Assembly (NCBI GenBank): GCA_016182605.1
Contig: JACPGE010000006.1
Location: 1 to 59,766, forward strand
Source: Candidatus Hydrogenedentota bacterium
Lineage (GTDB): Bacteria > Hydrogenedentota > Hydrogenedentia > Hydrogenedentales > JAEUWI01
Length of the DNA: 59,766 nt
Direction of reading: 5' to 3'
Shown here: positions 1 through 8,547 of the stretch, one piece after another
How positions within the stretch are numbered: position 1 is the first letter of the stretch
How the letters are laid out: each line of letters starts with the position of its first letter
The notes under the pieces: generated by a model
Seen by the model: only the letters and a program-made list of their open reading frames with translations
The model's database searches: none
What the model was told of the DNA's origin: nothing
Program-made: the position numbers and the translations under genes

Positions 1-138
1 CCACATATGCGTCGGTCTGTCAATAGAAATAAAATAGACCGACTCAAAATGCGAAGCGCGCGCGCAAGACGGAAGAAATCAGGTGATGAATAGTCTGAAT
101 ACTGACGAAGAACTCGTCAGAAAATGTAGAAACTCCAG
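1..138. other. Window edge without a recognisable gene
   Basis: No open frame here looks like a protein. An 8-bp inverted repeat (11-18 with 36-43, GTCGGTCT/AGACCGAC, 17-nt A/T-rich loop) could be a hairpin belonging to a gene outside the window, but no U-run follows it on either strand. Confidence 0.3.
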
Positions 139-162
139 GGCCCGGTCATGCATGACCGGGCC
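139..162 (-). terminator. Hairpin downstream of the YHS gene
   Basis: A perfect 24-bp palindrome (GGCCCGGTCATG and its complement) lies 17 bp beyond the stop codon of the minus-strand YHS gene. The U-run after it on the minus strand is short (TTT), so it may be a weak intrinsic terminator or a 3'-end stabilising hairpin. The GGCCCGG base resembles the hairpins at 3366 and 4380. Confidence 0.5.
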
Positions 163-179
163 TGTGCGTTTCGTGAGGA

Positions 180-725
180 CTATTCCTGCTTGGAGCCAGA
201 TCCTTTTGCCTTGGCTTTGCCCTTCGGGGCAGGGGACTCGGTGGTCTTCTTCCACTCCGTGTCGGCTTTGGGTATCAGGTTCGTCTCATCGTCCTTCCAC
301 CATTTGGTGACCTTGGCACTGTAGAGCAGGAAGAGGCGCCCGTCGCGGATGCTGAATTCGTTGGGATCGATCTCGACCTTCTTTCCCTTTGCCATGGCGT
401 AGGAACACCATCCGCCATGCTGGGGCTCATACTTTTCGGGTTCCTTCTTGAAGGCTTCGCGGTTGGCTTCGGAGGCGAAGTGATAGACCACGCCTTCGTG
501 TTCCAGGGCGAGTTTTTCATCGCCTTTCTTGGGCGCGCCGCCACCCTCGGGGAAGTAGGCCACCGGATCGTAGCCCTGGATGGCGAGATGAGACTCGCCG
601 AGGTTGAAGGCGGCCAAGTCGCGCGTGCCGGCCTCCTTTTCGCCGGTCTTCTGGGCCAGTGCGGGGAGGGCGGCTACCGCGATCAGCAGTACGAGCAGGG
701 CGTGGACAGAAAGGTGTTTCAGCAT
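180..725 (-). CDS. Secreted YHS-domain protein
   Basis: This 181-aa protein has an N-terminal signal peptide (one Lys, a leucine/alanine core, then PALAQ) followed by a YHS domain. The motif GYDPVAYF is at residues 51-58 and GGWCSYAM with its conserved Cys at about 107, close to proteins annotated as YHS domain-containing (seleno)protein. Here the position is an ordinary TGC/TGT cysteine. YHS domains are thought to bind metal; the role of this family is unknown. The C-terminus is rich in Lys, Gly and Ala. An upstream ATG (747-749) overlaps the sialidase stop as ATGA, but the ATG at 725 has AGGAG about 10 nt upstream and gives a cleaner signal peptide, so it is preferred. It is the last gene of the sialidase cassette. 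Confidence 0.8.
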   Translation of the reverse strand: MLKHLSVHALLVLLIAVAALPALAQKTGEKEAGTRDLAAFNLGESHLAIQGYDPVAYFPEGGGAPKKGDEKLALEHEGVVYHFASEANREAFKKEPEKYEPQHGGWCSYAMAKGKKVEIDPNEFSIRDGRLFLLYSAKVTKWWKDDETNLIPKADTEWKKTTESPAPKGKAKAKGSGSKQE

Positions 726-745
726 GACACTCAAGCTCCTTGTGT

Positions 746-1924
746 TCATTCATTGGGGACGGTGATGTGGTATATCGTGGCCCCTTCCGGCCCCTTGTAG
801 GAGCAGGTCAGGTGGAGTTCGCCATGAATGCCCCGGATGGCCGATGGATAGGAGAAAGAGCGCTGTCCATCCAAGGAATTCAACAGCATGGCGGGTTGAT
901 CCCAAGTGCGCCCCTCATCGTGGCTGTAGGCCAGGGCCAGGTTGTTCCGGTGGTCTTTGGCGTGGTTGTAGACGAGGACCCACGTGCCCTGGCCCAGATC
1001 GCAGACGTCGATGCTGGCGCCGGGATTGGGGAATTCCGTGTCGGTGCAGGGCGACCAGGTTTCGCCGTTGTCCGTGGAGATGGACTGCATGATGCGTTTT
1101 GGGGCCGCGCCATCGTCGCGGACGAAGGCCACGACGGTACCGTCCGCACGTTGGGCAAGGGAGGGCTGGTTGGCGCCAAGACCGACCATGGGTCCCGAGG
1201 GCAACCAAGTGGCGCCATGATCGTCGGAGCGGGCGATGAGCCCGAAGTTGTAGCCATCGGAGTAGAGGGGCAGGAGCCATCGGCCATTTTTCAGCACGAT
1301 GGGCTTGCAGCGGCTCATCCAACCGGTGTCGCGCTTTACCGGATCTTTCGCGGCCTCCACGAGCATATCGGTGTAGGCGTGCGCATATTCTGCCCACATG
1401 GGTTCCGGATACGCAATGGTGTCGAAGGCCTGACGGACCTGTTCCGAAAAGTTCTCCGCGGGCTTGAGGAGGATCGCATCCTGCCAGTCCCATTGCGGCG
1501 CGCCGTTCTCCAGATAGCGGGTGCTGGTGCGGTACTTGAGCACCGAGCGTTCCCAGCGGTTCGATTGTACGGCGATCCAGAAGAGCCAGAGTTTTTGATC
1601 GGGGTCCAGGAAGAGGACGGGGTTGCAGTCTGGGTGATCGGGCGTGTCCGCCATGTCGAAGACCGGGCTCCACCCGTTGTCATCCGCGCGCCGCCGGGCG
1701 CCCTGGAGGCGCACGTCGTTTGCGGTGCGTTCGCCGGCGCCGTAGAACCAGGTGGCGAGCAGACTTCCGTCGGCGCTTTGGACGATGGAACTGCCGTGAA
1801 CGTGCTTCTCCTGCGTGGGGAAGATGGCGGCGCCGGGATGATTCAGCTCCTGGTCCGCGTTCCGGGGAGAAGGCACACCCGCGGACAGCAGGCAGGACAT
1901 GGCAACAAGCACATGAATCAGCAT
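746..1924 (-). CDS. Sialidase-like (BNR_2/COG4692) exoenzyme, copy 2
   Basis: This 392-aa protein belongs to the predicted neuraminidase group (BNR_2, COG4692), six-bladed propellers that hydrolyse terminal glycosides or act as related lyases. Asp-box-like turns are visible (SDDHGATW, STDNGETW, SHDEGRTW). It has a signal peptide (MLIHVLVAMSCLLSAG), so it is probably exported. It is paralogous to the gene 43 bp upstream, with well over half of the residues identical through the propeller. A longer frame reaches back to 2104, but that would overlap the upstream gene; the ATG at 1924 begins the signal peptide and has GGAGG upstream. The exact sugar substrate cannot be read from sequence. Confidence 0.85.
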   Translation of the reverse strand: MLIHVLVAMSCLLSAGVPSPRNADQELNHPGAAIFPTQEKHVHGSSIVQSADGSLLATWFYGAGERTANDVRLQGARRRADDNGWSPVFDMADTPDHPDCNPVLFLDPDQKLWLFWIAVQSNRWERSVLKYRTSTRYLENGAPQWDWQDAILLKPAENFSEQVRQAFDTIAYPEPMWAEYAHAYTDMLVEAAKDPVKRDTGWMSRCKPIVLKNGRWLLPLYSDGYNFGLIARSDDHGATWLPSGPMVGLGANQPSLAQRADGTVVAFVRDDGAAPKRIMQSISTDNGETWSPCTDTEFPNPGASIDVCDLGQGTWVLVYNHAKDHRNNLALAYSHDEGRTWDQPAMLLNSLDGQRSFSYPSAIRGIHGELHLTCSYKGPEGATIYHITVPNE

Positions 1925-1967
1925 GGATGCACAATCCTCCATTACCGGCAAATGTATTCCGGGATGA

Positions 1968-3179
1968 TTATGGAATGTCCACGGCGCAGTGACAGATCGA
2001 CTTGCCATCCGGGCCGCTGTACGAAAACGAAATGTGCAGCTTTTGGTCTGAGCCGGGAATGACCGTGGGGTAGGCGTAGGAATGCTGCTTGTCCGGCGCG
2101 TCATAGAGGGTCAGGGGCGTTTCCCAAGTGCTGCCTTCGTCCTTCGAAAAGGCGACGGTCAGATTGTGCCTGCCTTCTTCGGCATTGTTGAAGACGAGGG
2201 CCCACGTGCCGTTGCCCGCGTCGCAGGCGGCCACGCTGGCGCCTGGGTTGGGCAACTCCATGTCGGTACAGGTGGACCAGGTTTCGCCGTTGTCCGTGGA
2301 GGTGGACTGCATGATGCGCTTGGGGGCGACGCCGTTGTCGCGCATGTAGGCGACGATGGCACCGTCTTCGCGCTGCACGAGAGACGGTTGAATGTTGCCC
2401 AGGCCCACCATGGGTCCGGAGGCCTTCCAGGAGGCGCCTTGATCGTCGGAGTAGGCAACGAGGGAGACGTTGTAGCCATCGGAGTAGAGGGGCAGCAGGA
2501 TGCGCCCATTCTTAAGGGTGATGGGCTTGCAGCGGCCCATCCAGCCGGTATCGCGTTTCACGGGGTCTTGGGCGGCCTCGACGAGCAGGTCGGTATAGGC
2601 TTTCGCGTACTCGGCCCACATGTCTTCGGCATAGCCGATCTCATCGAAGCCCTTGCGCAACTGGCCGGGGAAATCTTCACCGGGCTTGAGGAGGATGATG
2701 TCCTGCCAGGTCCAGATCGGGGCGCCTTCGCCTTGGTAGTCCGTGCTCGTGCGGTATTTGAGAATCGATTGTTCCCAGCGGTTGGCCTGCACGGGCACCC
2801 AGAAGAGCCAGAGCTTCTCCTGGGGATCGATGAAGAGGACGGGGTTGCAGTCGGGCAGGTTGGGTGTGTCTGCCATGTCGAAGACGGGGCTCCAGTCCGT
2901 GGCGCCCTTCTTGAGGCGCGCGCCCTGGACCTTCACGTCGTTGGCGGAGCGTTCCCCGGAGCCGTAGAACCACGTGGCGAGGAAATCGCCGTTCGGGCAT
3001 TCGACGATGGAGCTGCTGTGGACGTGCTTGTCCTGCAAGGGGAAGATGGGGGATTCGGGTTGGAGGAGGGCCTCCTGGGCAGGGGAACTATTCCGGACGC
3101 GTATGCCGGTGCCCACTTGCACATTCTGTAACTCGCCCGAGATGAGCGCGGCGGCCGCGAGAATACTGGGTATCAACAT
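1968..3179 (-). CDS. Sialidase-like (BNR_2/COG4692) exoenzyme, copy 1
   Basis: This 403-aa protein is the first gene of the sialidase-sialidase-YHS cassette. It has a short hydrophobic leader (MLIPSILAAAALISG) and then the same propeller as its neighbour: HVHSSSIVECPNGD, ATWFYGSGERSAND, DPVKRDTGWMGRCKP, and Asp-box-like YSDDQGASW and STDNGETW. The family (COG4692) is related to bacterial sialidases and to bacterial rhamnosidase/glucuronate-cleaving propellers, so 'sialidase' is a family label and not a proven activity. The start is ATG at 3179 with GGGAG upstream. Tandem duplication with divergence suggests the two enzymes take related but different substrates. Confidence 0.87.
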   Translation of the reverse strand: MLIPSILAAAALISGELQNVQVGTGIRVRNSSPAQEALLQPESPIFPLQDKHVHSSSIVECPNGDFLATWFYGSGERSANDVKVQGARLKKGATDWSPVFDMADTPNLPDCNPVLFIDPQEKLWLFWVPVQANRWEQSILKYRTSTDYQGEGAPIWTWQDIILLKPGEDFPGQLRKGFDEIGYAEDMWAEYAKAYTDLLVEAAQDPVKRDTGWMGRCKPITLKNGRILLPLYSDGYNVSLVAYSDDQGASWKASGPMVGLGNIQPSLVQREDGAIVAYMRDNGVAPKRIMQSTSTDNGETWSTCTDMELPNPGASVAACDAGNGTWALVFNNAEEGRHNLTVAFSKDEGSTWETPLTLYDAPDKQHSYAYPTVIPGSDQKLHISFSYSGPDGKSICHCAVDIP

Positions 3180-3210
3180 GAACAGGACTCCCGATTGGGC
3201 TGTGGTATAG

Positions 3211-3238
3211 ATTCCATGCGCTGTGGATTTGGTGTCAA
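3211..3238 (-). promoter_or_regulatory. Possible promoter of the sialidase cassette
   Basis: On the minus strand a perfect TTGACA (3238-3233) is followed after 16 bp by TGGAAT (3216-3211), about 30 bp before the sialidase start codon. The -10 is weak (4 of 6), so this is a candidate only. Confidence 0.35.
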
Positions 3239-3729
3239 CGCGGGAACACTAACTGTAGTGGATTTCCGGGAGATCGTGCAAGGGAGGGCTGACAGGGAGG
3301 GCTGACAGGGGACACGCCTCACCCGCCCACCTTAAACACCCGCACGCACGGTCTCCAAGAAAACCGGCCCGGGCACCGCGTGTGCGCGGATGCCCGGGCC
3401 GGGAGGGCAGCAGGGACGCAGACGGACCGTCCTATGCAGGACGGCCAGCAATGAGACCTCCCGGGTTCCGCGTAGAAAGCTTCGGCACGTGCATGGGGAC
3501 TGCGACCATGCGGAGACGGCAAGCGTCTTGCCAAATGAAGACGGGGGCAGCGTGATAGCCCAACAGAGTTCTGAAGCCAGATCACCTGCCTTCTGAGCAA
3601 ATTCGTGTTATTCTAAACAGCGAATTATCCGGAGCGGGGTGGCGAAGTAACCGACGTTCATACGGCGGAATGGAATAATGACAAGAACGCTGCACCGGAT
3701 TCGAGGTAGTAACTTGCGGAGCACCCCGA
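3239..3729. other. Gene-poor interval with hairpins
   Basis: No convincing coding sequence is seen. The interval holds a short tandem duplication of GGGAGGGCTGACA (about 3284-3312), the strong hairpin at 3366-3400 and a second 7-bp hairpin at 3427-3444 (CCGTCCT/AGGACGG). Open frames on both strands here have an unnatural composition. Confidence 0.4.
3366..3400 (-). terminator. Orphan intrinsic terminator, twin of the one at 4380
   Basis: A 10-bp perfect stem (GGCCCGGGCA/TGCCCGGGCC) continues into an inner 5-bp stem, and on the minus strand is followed by a T-rich run (TTTTCTT). It differs by one base in 35 from the aceA terminator at 4380-4414. No gene that it could terminate is visible just upstream on the minus strand. 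Confidence 0.6.
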
Positions 3730-4071
3730 ATGACAGACCAAAAGCCCACCAATCCCAACCCCAAGAGGCGTCTCTCGCGAAGGCGCTACTGGCTTACAGC
3801 ACTTATCGTTGTGGCCGCCATTGCCGGCATCGGGCTCTACGTATTCGGCGATACCGTGGCGACTATCGATGGCTGCGAATGCGGCCGCCGGCGTGGCTGG
3901 CTGCAGGTGATGCGCGCACCACTAGGCTTCCGGCACATCAAACTTCGGATGACAATCCTGGCGCCCGGCGATCCCAACCACAAGCATGATTACTGGGACG
4001 GCCAAAGCTGGGACTACGGCAATATCAGTCTCCTCTGGCGCATCAAATGGCCGGACGGACCTATTCTCTAA
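3730..4071 (+). CDS. Small membrane-anchored hypothetical protein
   Basis: This 113-aa product is not recognised. A basic N-terminus (KRRLSRRRYW) is followed by one clear membrane segment (LTALIVVAAIAGIGLYVFG, about residues 23-41), then a tail containing a CECG pair and an aromatic C-terminal part (DYWDGQSWDYGN). By the positive-inside rule the N-terminus would be cytoplasmic and the tail periplasmic. No good ribosome site is seen before the ATG. It lies alone between two minus-strand units. It is credible because of the membrane segment and residue composition, but there is no family support. Confidence 0.5.
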   Translation: MTDQKPTNPNPKRRLSRRRYWLTALIVVAAIAGIGLYVFGDTVATIDGCECGRRRGWLQVMRAPLGFRHIKLRMTILAPGDPNHKHDYWDGQSWDYGNISLLWRIKWPDGPIL

Positions 4072-4379
4072 AATAGGGACCTGTCCGCCTAAGTAGGACT
4101 TCGCTCGCCGAGCGTAGGCATCTACGCACGAATCACCCGAGGAGCACACTGGCAAATCCGTACCACACGTTGAAACAGCACCCCTTCGAGGGAGAGAAGT
4201 GGGGACATAAGAAGATCTCACTCTACGCCGGACACCACTTAGATCTGCAGCTTAATATAGTGCCATTGGGGACGGCCCCCGGAAATATCCGTCGCACGAC
4301 TCCAACCTTCGCAATCAGTTTTTGTCTCTCCCTGGAATCGACAGCTACCATGCAGTCTCCCCTCCCCGCCAAAAAACTC
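4072..4379. other. Intergenic stretch, no gene seen
   Basis: Nothing recognisable lies between the small membrane protein and the aceA terminator. Short G-rich pieces such as GGGACCTGTCC and GGGGACGG recall the dispersed GGGGACTGTACC repeat but are too degenerate to assign. Confidence 0.3.
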
Positions 4380-4414
4380 GGCCCGGGCACCGCGTGTGTG
4401 CGGATGCCCGGGCC
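4380..4414 (-). terminator. Rho-independent terminator of aceA
   Basis: A 10-bp perfect stem (GGCCCGGGCA/TGCCCGGGCC) lies 27 bp after the aceA stop and is followed on the minus strand within 4 nt by six consecutive T (4376-4371). This is a textbook intrinsic terminator for the aceBA unit. Confidence 0.85.
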
Positions 4415-4441
4415 GGGAGGATGAAGCTAAATCACAATCGC

Positions 4442-5734
4442 TTAGTGGAACTGCGCCGCTTCCGTGGAGCCTTCCATTGCGGTAACCGAAGACTTGCCTT
4501 CCGTAACCGCATTCGTGATCGCGTCGAAGAAGCCCGTGCCCACGAAGGCCTGGTGCTTTACAGCCGCGAAGCCGCGCTCTTCGGCGGAGAATTCGCGCTG
4601 CTGCATTTCCACGAAGCCGCTCATCTGGCGTTCGCGGTAGGCGTTGGCCAGGTCCCACATGCCGATGTTGAGGTTGTGGAAGCCCGCCAGCGTGATGAAT
4701 TGGAACTTGTAGCCCATGGCGCCCAGTTCGTTCTGGAAACGCGCGATCTCTTCGTCGGAAAGCTTCGCCTTCCAGTTGAAGGACGGGGAGCAGTTGTAGG
4801 CCAGCAGCTTGCCGGGGAACTCGGCATGAATCGCGGCGGCGAACTTCTTCGCGGCGGCCATGTCGGGGGTGCTGGTTTCGCACCACACGAGGTCGGCGTA
4901 GGGCGCGTAGTTGAGGCCGCGTGCGATCGCCTGGTCGATGCCGGGCTTGGTCACGAAGAAACCTTCTTCCGTGCGTTCGCCGGTGCAGAAGGGCCGGTCG
5001 CGCTCGTCAATGTCGCTGGTGAGGAGTCCGGCGGCATCCGCATCGGTGCGGGCGACGATAATGGAGGGCACCCCGGCGACATCGGCCGCGAGGCGGGCCG
5101 CGTTCAGTTTGGTGATGAATTCGCGCGAGGGCACGAGCACCTTGCCGCCCAGGTGGCCGCACTTCTTCGCGGAGGCGAGCTGATCTTCGAAGTGAACGCC
5201 CGCGGCGCCGGCCTGGATCATCTGCAGCATGAGTTCATAGGCGTTGAGCGGGCCGCCGAAGCCGGCTTCGGCGTCGGCCACGATGGGCTGCCAGTAATCG
5301 ACGCGCTTCTTGCCGCTGAGCGACTGCACCTGGTCGCGGCGCATGAGCGCGTTGTTGATGCGCTGCACCACCTGCGGCACGCTGTTCGAGGGATACAGGC
5401 TCTGGTCCGGGTACATCGTGAGGTTGAGGTTGTTGTCGCCCGCCACCTGCCAGCCCGAAAGGTAAATGCCGCGCAGGCCGGCTTCCACCATCTGGATCGC
5501 CTGGTTGCCCGTGAGCGCGCCCAGCGCGTTCACATAGCCGTTTCCGGGCTCGTTGACATAGCCCCACAGCTTGTTGGCCATCTCGGTGGCCACGGTGTAT
5601 TCGATCTTCATGGATCCGCGCAGTTCAAGAACCTTCTCCGCGCTGAAGCTGCGGATCACGCCCTTGAACCGTTCGCTGCGCCAAAGGGTTTCGAGCGCCT
5701 GGACTTCTTTTTGATCGATCAATGGGTTGCTCAT
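4442..5734 (-). CDS. aceA: Isocitrate lyase
   Basis: This 430-aa cytoplasmic enzyme cleaves isocitrate to glyoxylate and succinate, the first step of the glyoxylate bypass. The signature KKCGH is at residues 190-194, with the catalytic Cys at 192; the Mg-binding region ([10 protein letters not shown]-like) precedes it at about 153-161, and the active-site stretch NCSPSFNW comes later. Its length matches the short enterobacterial type (about 434 aa). It lies 36 bp downstream of malate synthase on the same strand, so the two are almost surely one transcript, ending at the terminator at 4380. Regulation by the divergent LysR gene is likely. Confidence 0.97.
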   Translation of the reverse strand: MSNPLIDQKEVQALETLWRSERFKGVIRSFSAEKVLELRGSMKIEYTVATEMANKLWGYVNEPGNGYVNALGALTGNQAIQMVEAGLRGIYLSGWQVAGDNNLNLTMYPDQSLYPSNSVPQVVQRINNALMRRDQVQSLSGKKRVDYWQPIVADAEAGFGGPLNAYELMLQMIQAGAAGVHFEDQLASAKKCGHLGGKVLVPSREFITKLNAARLAADVAGVPSIIVARTDADAAGLLTSDIDERDRPFCTGERTEEGFFVTKPGIDQAIARGLNYAPYADLVWCETSTPDMAAAKKFAAAIHAEFPGKLLAYNCSPSFNWKAKLSDEEIARFQNELGAMGYKFQFITLAGFHNLNIGMWDLANAYRERQMSGFVEMQQREFSAEERGFAAVKHQAFVGTGFFDAITNAVTEGKSSVTAMEGSTEAAQFH

Positions 5735-5770
5735 AAGTCAATACCTCTCCTGGTTACTGCTTGTTGTGCC

Positions 5771-7372
5771 TTAGTCCAGTTGCTCGTAGGCGGCTAAGGT
5801 CAGGAATTCGGCCAATTCGTTGCTCGCCGTGAAATCGTCAAATAATTTCAGGGCTTCCTTGTACTTGCCGGACGCAAACCGTTGCGCGCCGGCCTCGGCC
5901 TGGATCGCTTCCATCTCTTCCGCGGCTATCGCGCGGACGAGTTCCAGCGTCACCTTCCGCCCATCGGCCAGCTTGGCGTTGGGGTTGTGCACCCACTGCC
6001 AAAGCTGCGTGCGGGAGATCTCCGCGGTGGCGGCGTCTTCCATGAGGTTATACAGCGGCACACAGCCCGTGCCGCCGAGCCAGGCTTCCAGATACTGCAC
6101 ACCGACCTTGATATTCTCGCGAATACCCTTCTCGGTGATATCGCCCTTGGGTATCTCCAGCAGCGCCGCGGCATTCACCTGCACATCGTCGCGCTGCTTG
6201 TCGATCTGATTCGGCTTGCTGCCAAGCACCTTGTCGAACTCTTCCAGCGCTATCGCCACGAGCGCGGGGTGCGCCACCCACGTGCCGTCGTGGCCGTCTT
6301 CCGCTTCGCGCTTCTTGTCCGCGTGCACCTTTGCCATCGCCGCATCGTTCGCCGCGGCGTCGTTCTTGATCGGAATCTGCGCCGCCATCCCGCCTATCGC
6401 AAACGCCCCGCGCTTGTGGCAGGTCTTGATGCACGCCAGCGAATAGGCCCGCATGAACGGGGTCGTCATGCCGACCACCGCGCGGTCGGGCACAAGATAG
6501 TCGCCCTTCTTCGCAAATTTCTTGATGTAACTGAAGATGTAGTCCCAGCGGCCGCAGTTCAGCCCGCCGCTGTGGCGCCGCAGTTCATACAGAATCTCGT
6601 CCATCTGAAACGCCGCGAAAATATGCTCGATGAGCACCGTGCCCTTCACCGTCCCCTGCGGAATCCCAAGCAGTTCCTGCGCCTTCACAAAAATATCGTT
6701 CCACAGCCGCGCCTCGGTGTAGTGCTCCATCTTCGGCAGATAGAGGTACACGCCCGATCCCTGCTTCACCCGCTCCGCCGCGTTGTGAAAGAAGTACAGC
6801 GCAAAATCGAAGATGCTCCCGCTCGCAAGCACCCCATCCACCTTCACATGCTTCTCCGGCAGATGCCAGCCGCGCGGACGCACCATCAGCGTCGCCACCT
6901 TCTCATTCAGCGCATAGCTCTTCCCGTTTGGCAGCGTGAAATCGATCTGGCGGCGCACCGCATCGCGCATGTTGATCTGGCCTTCAAGAACCCCTTCCCA
7001 GGTCGGGCAGTGCGAGTCCTCAAAATCCGCCATATACGTCTTCGCACCCGAGTTGAGCGCGTTAATCACCATCTTCCGGTCCACCGGCCCCGTTATCTCG
7101 ACACGCCGATCCTGAAAATCGGCCGGTACCGGATCCACCTTCCAGTCCCCCTCGCGGATGGACTGGGTCTCGGGGAAAAAGTCGGGCATCTGCCCGGCGT
7201 CCACAGCAACCTGGCGGGTCTTCCGGTTCTGGAGCAGTTCCAGCCGGCGCGAATTGAACTCCCGGTGGAGCGTGGCGTAGAACGCAAGTGCTTCCTGGCT
7301 AAGGATTTCCGCATACTCCGGGGAAAGCGCCCCCAATACCTCCACGCCCGAAGGCACGGCAACTGTGGCCAT
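5771..7372 (-). CDS. aceB: Malate synthase A
   Basis: This 533-aa protein condenses acetyl-CoA with glyoxylate to malate, the second glyoxylate-bypass step. It has the length of the A isoform. Recognisable parts are RPRGWHLPEKH (active-site Arg region), LPKMEHYTEARLWNDIF, and the C-terminal catalytic segment YNLMEDAATAEISR. The start is ATG at 7372, with a purine-rich AAAGGATATGGA upstream. It is the first gene of the aceBA unit and diverges from the LysR gene across 257 bp of regulatory DNA. Confidence 0.97.
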   Translation of the reverse strand: MATVAVPSGVEVLGALSPEYAEILSQEALAFYATLHREFNSRRLELLQNRKTRQVAVDAGQMPDFFPETQSIREGDWKVDPVPADFQDRRVEITGPVDRKMVINALNSGAKTYMADFEDSHCPTWEGVLEGQINMRDAVRRQIDFTLPNGKSYALNEKVATLMVRPRGWHLPEKHVKVDGVLASGSIFDFALYFFHNAAERVKQGSGVYLYLPKMEHYTEARLWNDIFVKAQELLGIPQGTVKGTVLIEHIFAAFQMDEILYELRRHSGGLNCGRWDYIFSYIKKFAKKGDYLVPDRAVVGMTTPFMRAYSLACIKTCHKRGAFAIGGMAAQIPIKNDAAANDAAMAKVHADKKREAEDGHDGTWVAHPALVAIALEEFDKVLGSKPNQIDKQRDDVQVNAAALLEIPKGDITEKGIRENIKVGVQYLEAWLGGTGCVPLYNLMEDAATAEISRTQLWQWVHNPNAKLADGRKVTLELVRAIAAEEMEAIQAEAGAQRFASGKYKEALKLFDDFTASNELAEFLTLAAYEQLD

Positions 7373-7496
7373 GTGAATCCATATCCTTTCAAAGGTTCAA
7401 AGGGGCAGCACGGCACCTCCGGGGGGTGTCACAAGGTGGGATATCCCGTAAGGACCAGCCGAAAAGCCCAGAAAAATACGTGTGTTGACAGGCTTA

Positions 7497-7526
7497 AATG
7501 TATCACCGGGCCTAAGTGATTGACAA
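7497..7526 (-). promoter_or_regulatory. Candidate aceB promoter
   Basis: On the minus strand TTGTCA (7526-7521, 5 of 6) is followed after 18 bp by TACATT (7502-7497, 4 of 6). The palindrome at 7529-7540 lies immediately upstream, the usual position for a LysR activator site. The leader to the aceB ATG would be about 115 nt. Confidence 0.5.
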
Positions 7527-7548
7527 ATTTGAAGCTTCAATGTTTAAT
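7520..7548 (+). promoter_or_regulatory. Sigma-70 type promoter of the LysR gene
   Basis: A perfect TTGACA (7520-7525) and TTTAAT (7543-7548) are separated by 17 bp. The 12-bp palindrome at 7529-7540 occupies the spacer, so a bound regulator would block this promoter, consistent with autorepression. Confidence 0.7.
7529..7540. promoter_or_regulatory. Putative LysR operator
   Basis: TTGAAGCTTCAA is a perfect 12-bp palindrome fitting the T-N11-A style of LysR sites when its flanks are included. It sits inside the spacer of the lysR promoter and next to the -35 of the aceB promoter, so one site could serve autorepression and aceBA control. Confidence 0.6.
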
Positions 7549-7629
7549 ATAGTCTGGGTTTATACTAAAAGCCCCTAGCCCAAATTCAGAGCAATAGTAA
7601 TTTACCGGTAGGTATATAGGCCGTGCGCC

Positions 7630-8547
7630 GTGGCTAAACTCGACTTCCGATACAAGCAAAACCGGCTCCAGCAACTCCGCGGTTTCTGCTATGCCGCCGC
7701 CGATGGAAGTATCTCCAAGGCGGCCGAGCGCATGTACCTCAGCCAGCCTTCAGTGTCCCTGCAAATCCAGGCCCTGGAGCGCGAATTGCACACCGTGCTC
7801 TTCGAACGGCGTGGCCCCAAAATCAAACTGACCCCCGAGGGCGAACTCCTGTTCAGTATCGCCATGCCACTTGTCGAAGGCATCGACCGCATCGAGGATG
7901 ATTTCACCTCGCGCCGGGGCGACGTGGAGAAGGGACGCATCGATCTCGCCGCGGGCTGGTCCACCATCCTCTATGTGCTTCCAGATTATGTCGAACGCTT
8001 CAAGGAGATTCATCCGCAGATCGAACTCAAGCTGCACAATGTTACCGGGCAGGAGGGGCTCGCGCAACTGCGCGCGGGCCACGTCGACTTCGCGGTGGGG
8101 CCCTTGCTCCATGTGCCGGAGGATATCGATTTCTATCCCGTCGTCTCCTATGAGCCGCTCTTGATCACCGAGCCACGCCACCCGCTTGCACAGAAAAAAA
8201 ACTTCACTCTGGAAGACATCAGCCACTACCCCTTCATCCTGCCACCACGCCATCTGAGCACCTGGAGCACGGTGGACTCCGTCTTCAAGGAGCAGGGACT
8301 CCCCTTTGAAGTGGCGATGGAGGTGGGCGGCTGGGAGGTGATCAAGAAATATGTGGAGCTGGGGCTCGGCATCAGCGTGATCATGAGCATTTGCATCACC
8401 GGCAACGAGAAGCTGGCCATCATTCCCGCGAACAAGTACTTCCCCAACCGCACCTACGGCGTGGTGCTGCGCAAGGGCAAGGTGCTCAGCCCGCAGGCGA
8501 AGCGCTTCGTGCAGTTGATGACCCCCGACATCAAGTTCGCGGACTAA
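7630..8547 (+). CDS. LysR-family regulator, probable controller of aceBA
   Basis: This 305-aa LysR-type transcriptional regulator has an N-terminal winged helix (about residues 14-75: GFCYAAADGSISKAAERMYLSQPSVSLQIQ without a break) and a CysB/Cbl-like substrate-binding domain from about 95. The start is GTG at 7630 with only a weak AGG upstream. It is divergent from aceB with the operator between them, so it probably senses a C2/C4 metabolite and controls the glyoxylate shunt. This would be an unusual partner, since enterobacterial aceBAK uses IclR/FruR/ArcA. The stop codon TAA lies within the CTAA at the edge of the repeat element that follows. Confidence 0.93.
   Translation: MAKLDFRYKQNRLQQLRGFCYAAADGSISKAAERMYLSQPSVSLQIQALERELHTVLFERRGPKIKLTPEGELLFSIAMPLVEGIDRIEDDFTSRRGDVEKGRIDLAAGWSTILYVLPDYVERFKEIHPQIELKLHNVTGQEGLAQLRAGHVDFAVGPLLHVPEDIDFYPVVSYEPLLITEPRHPLAQKKNFTLEDISHYPFILPPRHLSTWSTVDSVFKEQGLPFEVAMEVGGWEVIKKYVELGLGISVIMSICITGNEKLAIIPANKYFPNRTYGVVLRKGKVLSPQAKRFVQLMTPDIKFAD

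Noticed and set aside
83-310. Small plus-strand frame at the window start
   Set aside because: It runs antisense into the YHS gene, covers its terminator hairpin and has no natural composition.
180-725. Selenoprotein in the YHS gene
   Set aside because: The family can be labelled (seleno)protein, but the position in GGWCSYAM is an ordinary cysteine codon and the frame has no internal TGA.
4322-5797. Long plus-strand open frame antisense to isocitrate lyase
   Set aside because: The opposite strand encodes an unmistakable enzyme; the long antisense frame is a by-product of GC-rich codon use. The same holds for antisense frames over malate synthase (5882-7519), aconitase (38403-40277), the sulfatase (10533-12386) and the GMC oxidoreductase (47842-49470).
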